NCBI GenBank assembly: GCA_003439945.1
Contig: QVRM01002067.1
Span: forward strand, 186,001-250,000
DNA length: 64,000 bases
DNA from: Dermanyssus gallinae
Lineage: Eukaryota; Arthropoda; Arachnida; Mesostigmata; Dermanyssidae
Direction: 5' to 3'
Part shown: one piece after another, positions 62,840 through 64,000 of the stretch
Numbering within the stretch: the stretch's first letter is position 1
Layout: each line of letters begins with the position of its first letter
Notes under the pieces: generated by a model
What the model was told of the DNA's origin: nothing
Databases searched by the model: none
What the model saw: the letters and a program-made list of their open reading frames with translations, nothing else
Translations under genes and position numbers: made by a program

Positions 62840-64000
62840 GTAAACTAAATGACCAAATTGGTCATTCACTGTACACAAGAAACAAAACAAAAAAGGCAAG
62901 CGGGCTGATGTAGACTAACCAGCCAGCCAGCTAGTTTGATATTGCATTCACGTATTCATATCACGGGTTGGAGTGTTGGATCAACCACCGAGTGTGCCAG
63001 TGCCAGAGAGTTGCGGTGAGGTGAGACCCACGGACGCTCACAGTTGTAGTTTTGCCATTCGAATGCAATAGCCACGCACTACTTTGCGTGTCGTATAGTA
63101 GTTTATTCTTCGAGGGACAGAGATTGCAGCAGCAGCAGCAGCAGAAGAATCTTACATAACGACACTCACTCGCGCTCACACAGGGTTACGGATGAACACG
63201 GATGAACGCGCATGGATCCGCGCGGAGAAGCACAACATAAGACTGCTAGTTGTATAATGGTAACTAGTATGGTGACTAATTGGTACGAGCGGCGCTTAAC
63301 GTTTAACGCCCAACTACTGAGGCGGTTTTTCGTCCAGCTGATGCGAAGACGTCTCGAGTGATGTTGTGTTTTTTGTGCCAGCTCGGTTGGTCCTCAACTT
63401 CTTGTGGCCGTCTTGCAGTCGGCAGGTTGATGATGCAATGACTCTTTTCAAGGAGGTTTTTCTTTGCATTATCGGCGCGACAATGAATAGGGTAACAAAA
63501 GCAACAACAACAACAACAATACTGCACTGGTACCGAACTTCGAATCGAGTGCTGTTAACTGACTTTCACTAGTTTCACTGCCGTTGATGCTGCCTGTTTT
63601 TGCTATTCTTCTTTTTATTTTTCTTCTTCGGCTTCTTATTCTGTTTGTTGTTGTTGTTGTTCTCTTCGCTTCCAGTGCTGACTCCGACTGTTCGTTTGAC
63701 TTTCCTTGTCTAGAGGCTTCTGAACACTGATACGATAGCTCGGACGAGCTCTACTAGAGCAAATTCCACTACACTACCATTACTGGCTCACAGCAGCACC
63801 ATTACCACCACCACTCTCACTTCGTGACCGTCACGCAGAAACAACAGAGACAGTGGCGACTTGGCGACACTGCCTATTCCTCTACACGTATTCCTGCTAC
63901 TCGGAGGAGGCAGTCGTTCGTTCGTTTGTCGTCGTTGTTGTGGATTGTTTGGCTTTGCTGCGTGCGTAGAGCCATTCGAACGCTGCCACAATAGACAGAC
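61501..64000. other. Upstream intergenic DNA of Lbx with triplet repeats
   Basis: No gene was recognised. The stretch holds GTT/GTC triplets (about 61605-61640), AAC-type triplets (about 62220-62265), an AGT run of about ten units (62812-62842), a CAG run (63127-63144), AAC repeats (63500-63520) and TTG repeats (63642-63661). It could hold distal promoter or enhancer elements, but no individual site can be supported. Confidence 0.5.
62812..62842. repeat. (AGT)10 microsatellite
   Basis: A pure run of about ten AGT units, upstream of the Lbx gene. Confidence 0.95.

Overview
This is animal genomic DNA, most likely arthropod; a mite or other chelicerate is possible but unproven. There are no operons, no bacterial-style gene packing and no ribosome-binding sites. 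One coding exon stands out: the first coding exon of a ladybird/Lbx homeobox gene on the minus strand (60938 down to 59987). It has a strong Kozak start, an upstream in-frame stop, an eh1-type Groucho-binding motif, the Lbx-specific block before the homeodomain, and a consensus 5' splice donor.

The rest of the window looks non-coding. From 59986 leftward to position 1 the sequence should be the 5' part of the gene's first intron, because I found no homeobox exon on the minus strand. If so, the intron exceeds 59.9 kb. An undetected gene, or the end of the Lbx transcription unit, somewhere in this stretch cannot be excluded. To the right of the start codon (60939-64000) lie the presumed 5' UTR, promoter and upstream intergenic DNA.

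The non-coding DNA is saturated with simple repeats. About twenty (AT)n tracts reach about 94 bp. Triplet tracts of the GTT/GCT/GTC/GCC and AAC/AGC/ATC families occur every few hundred bases, with GA and GT tracts and several short minisatellites whose units are mostly multiples of three (18, 21, 24, 30 bp). These triplets suppress stop codons and produce many long, low-complexity open frames on both strands that are not genes. Quieter, more AT-rich islands with complex sequence lie near 15.0-16.9, 21.8-22.5, 32.2-33.7 and 59.1-59.5 kb.

Other candidates are weaker. They include a miRNA-like hairpin at 44747-44800, other inverted repeats (16744-16805, 17560-17581, 20724-20750, 24547-24584, 46326-46351, 42903-42922), a GC-box/TATA pair near 17.6 kb, two retroposon-like 3' tails (about 6.0 and 10.6 kb), and a His/Gln-rich possible exon after a strong acceptor at 38101. 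No CRISPR array, tRNA, rRNA or intact transposon was found.
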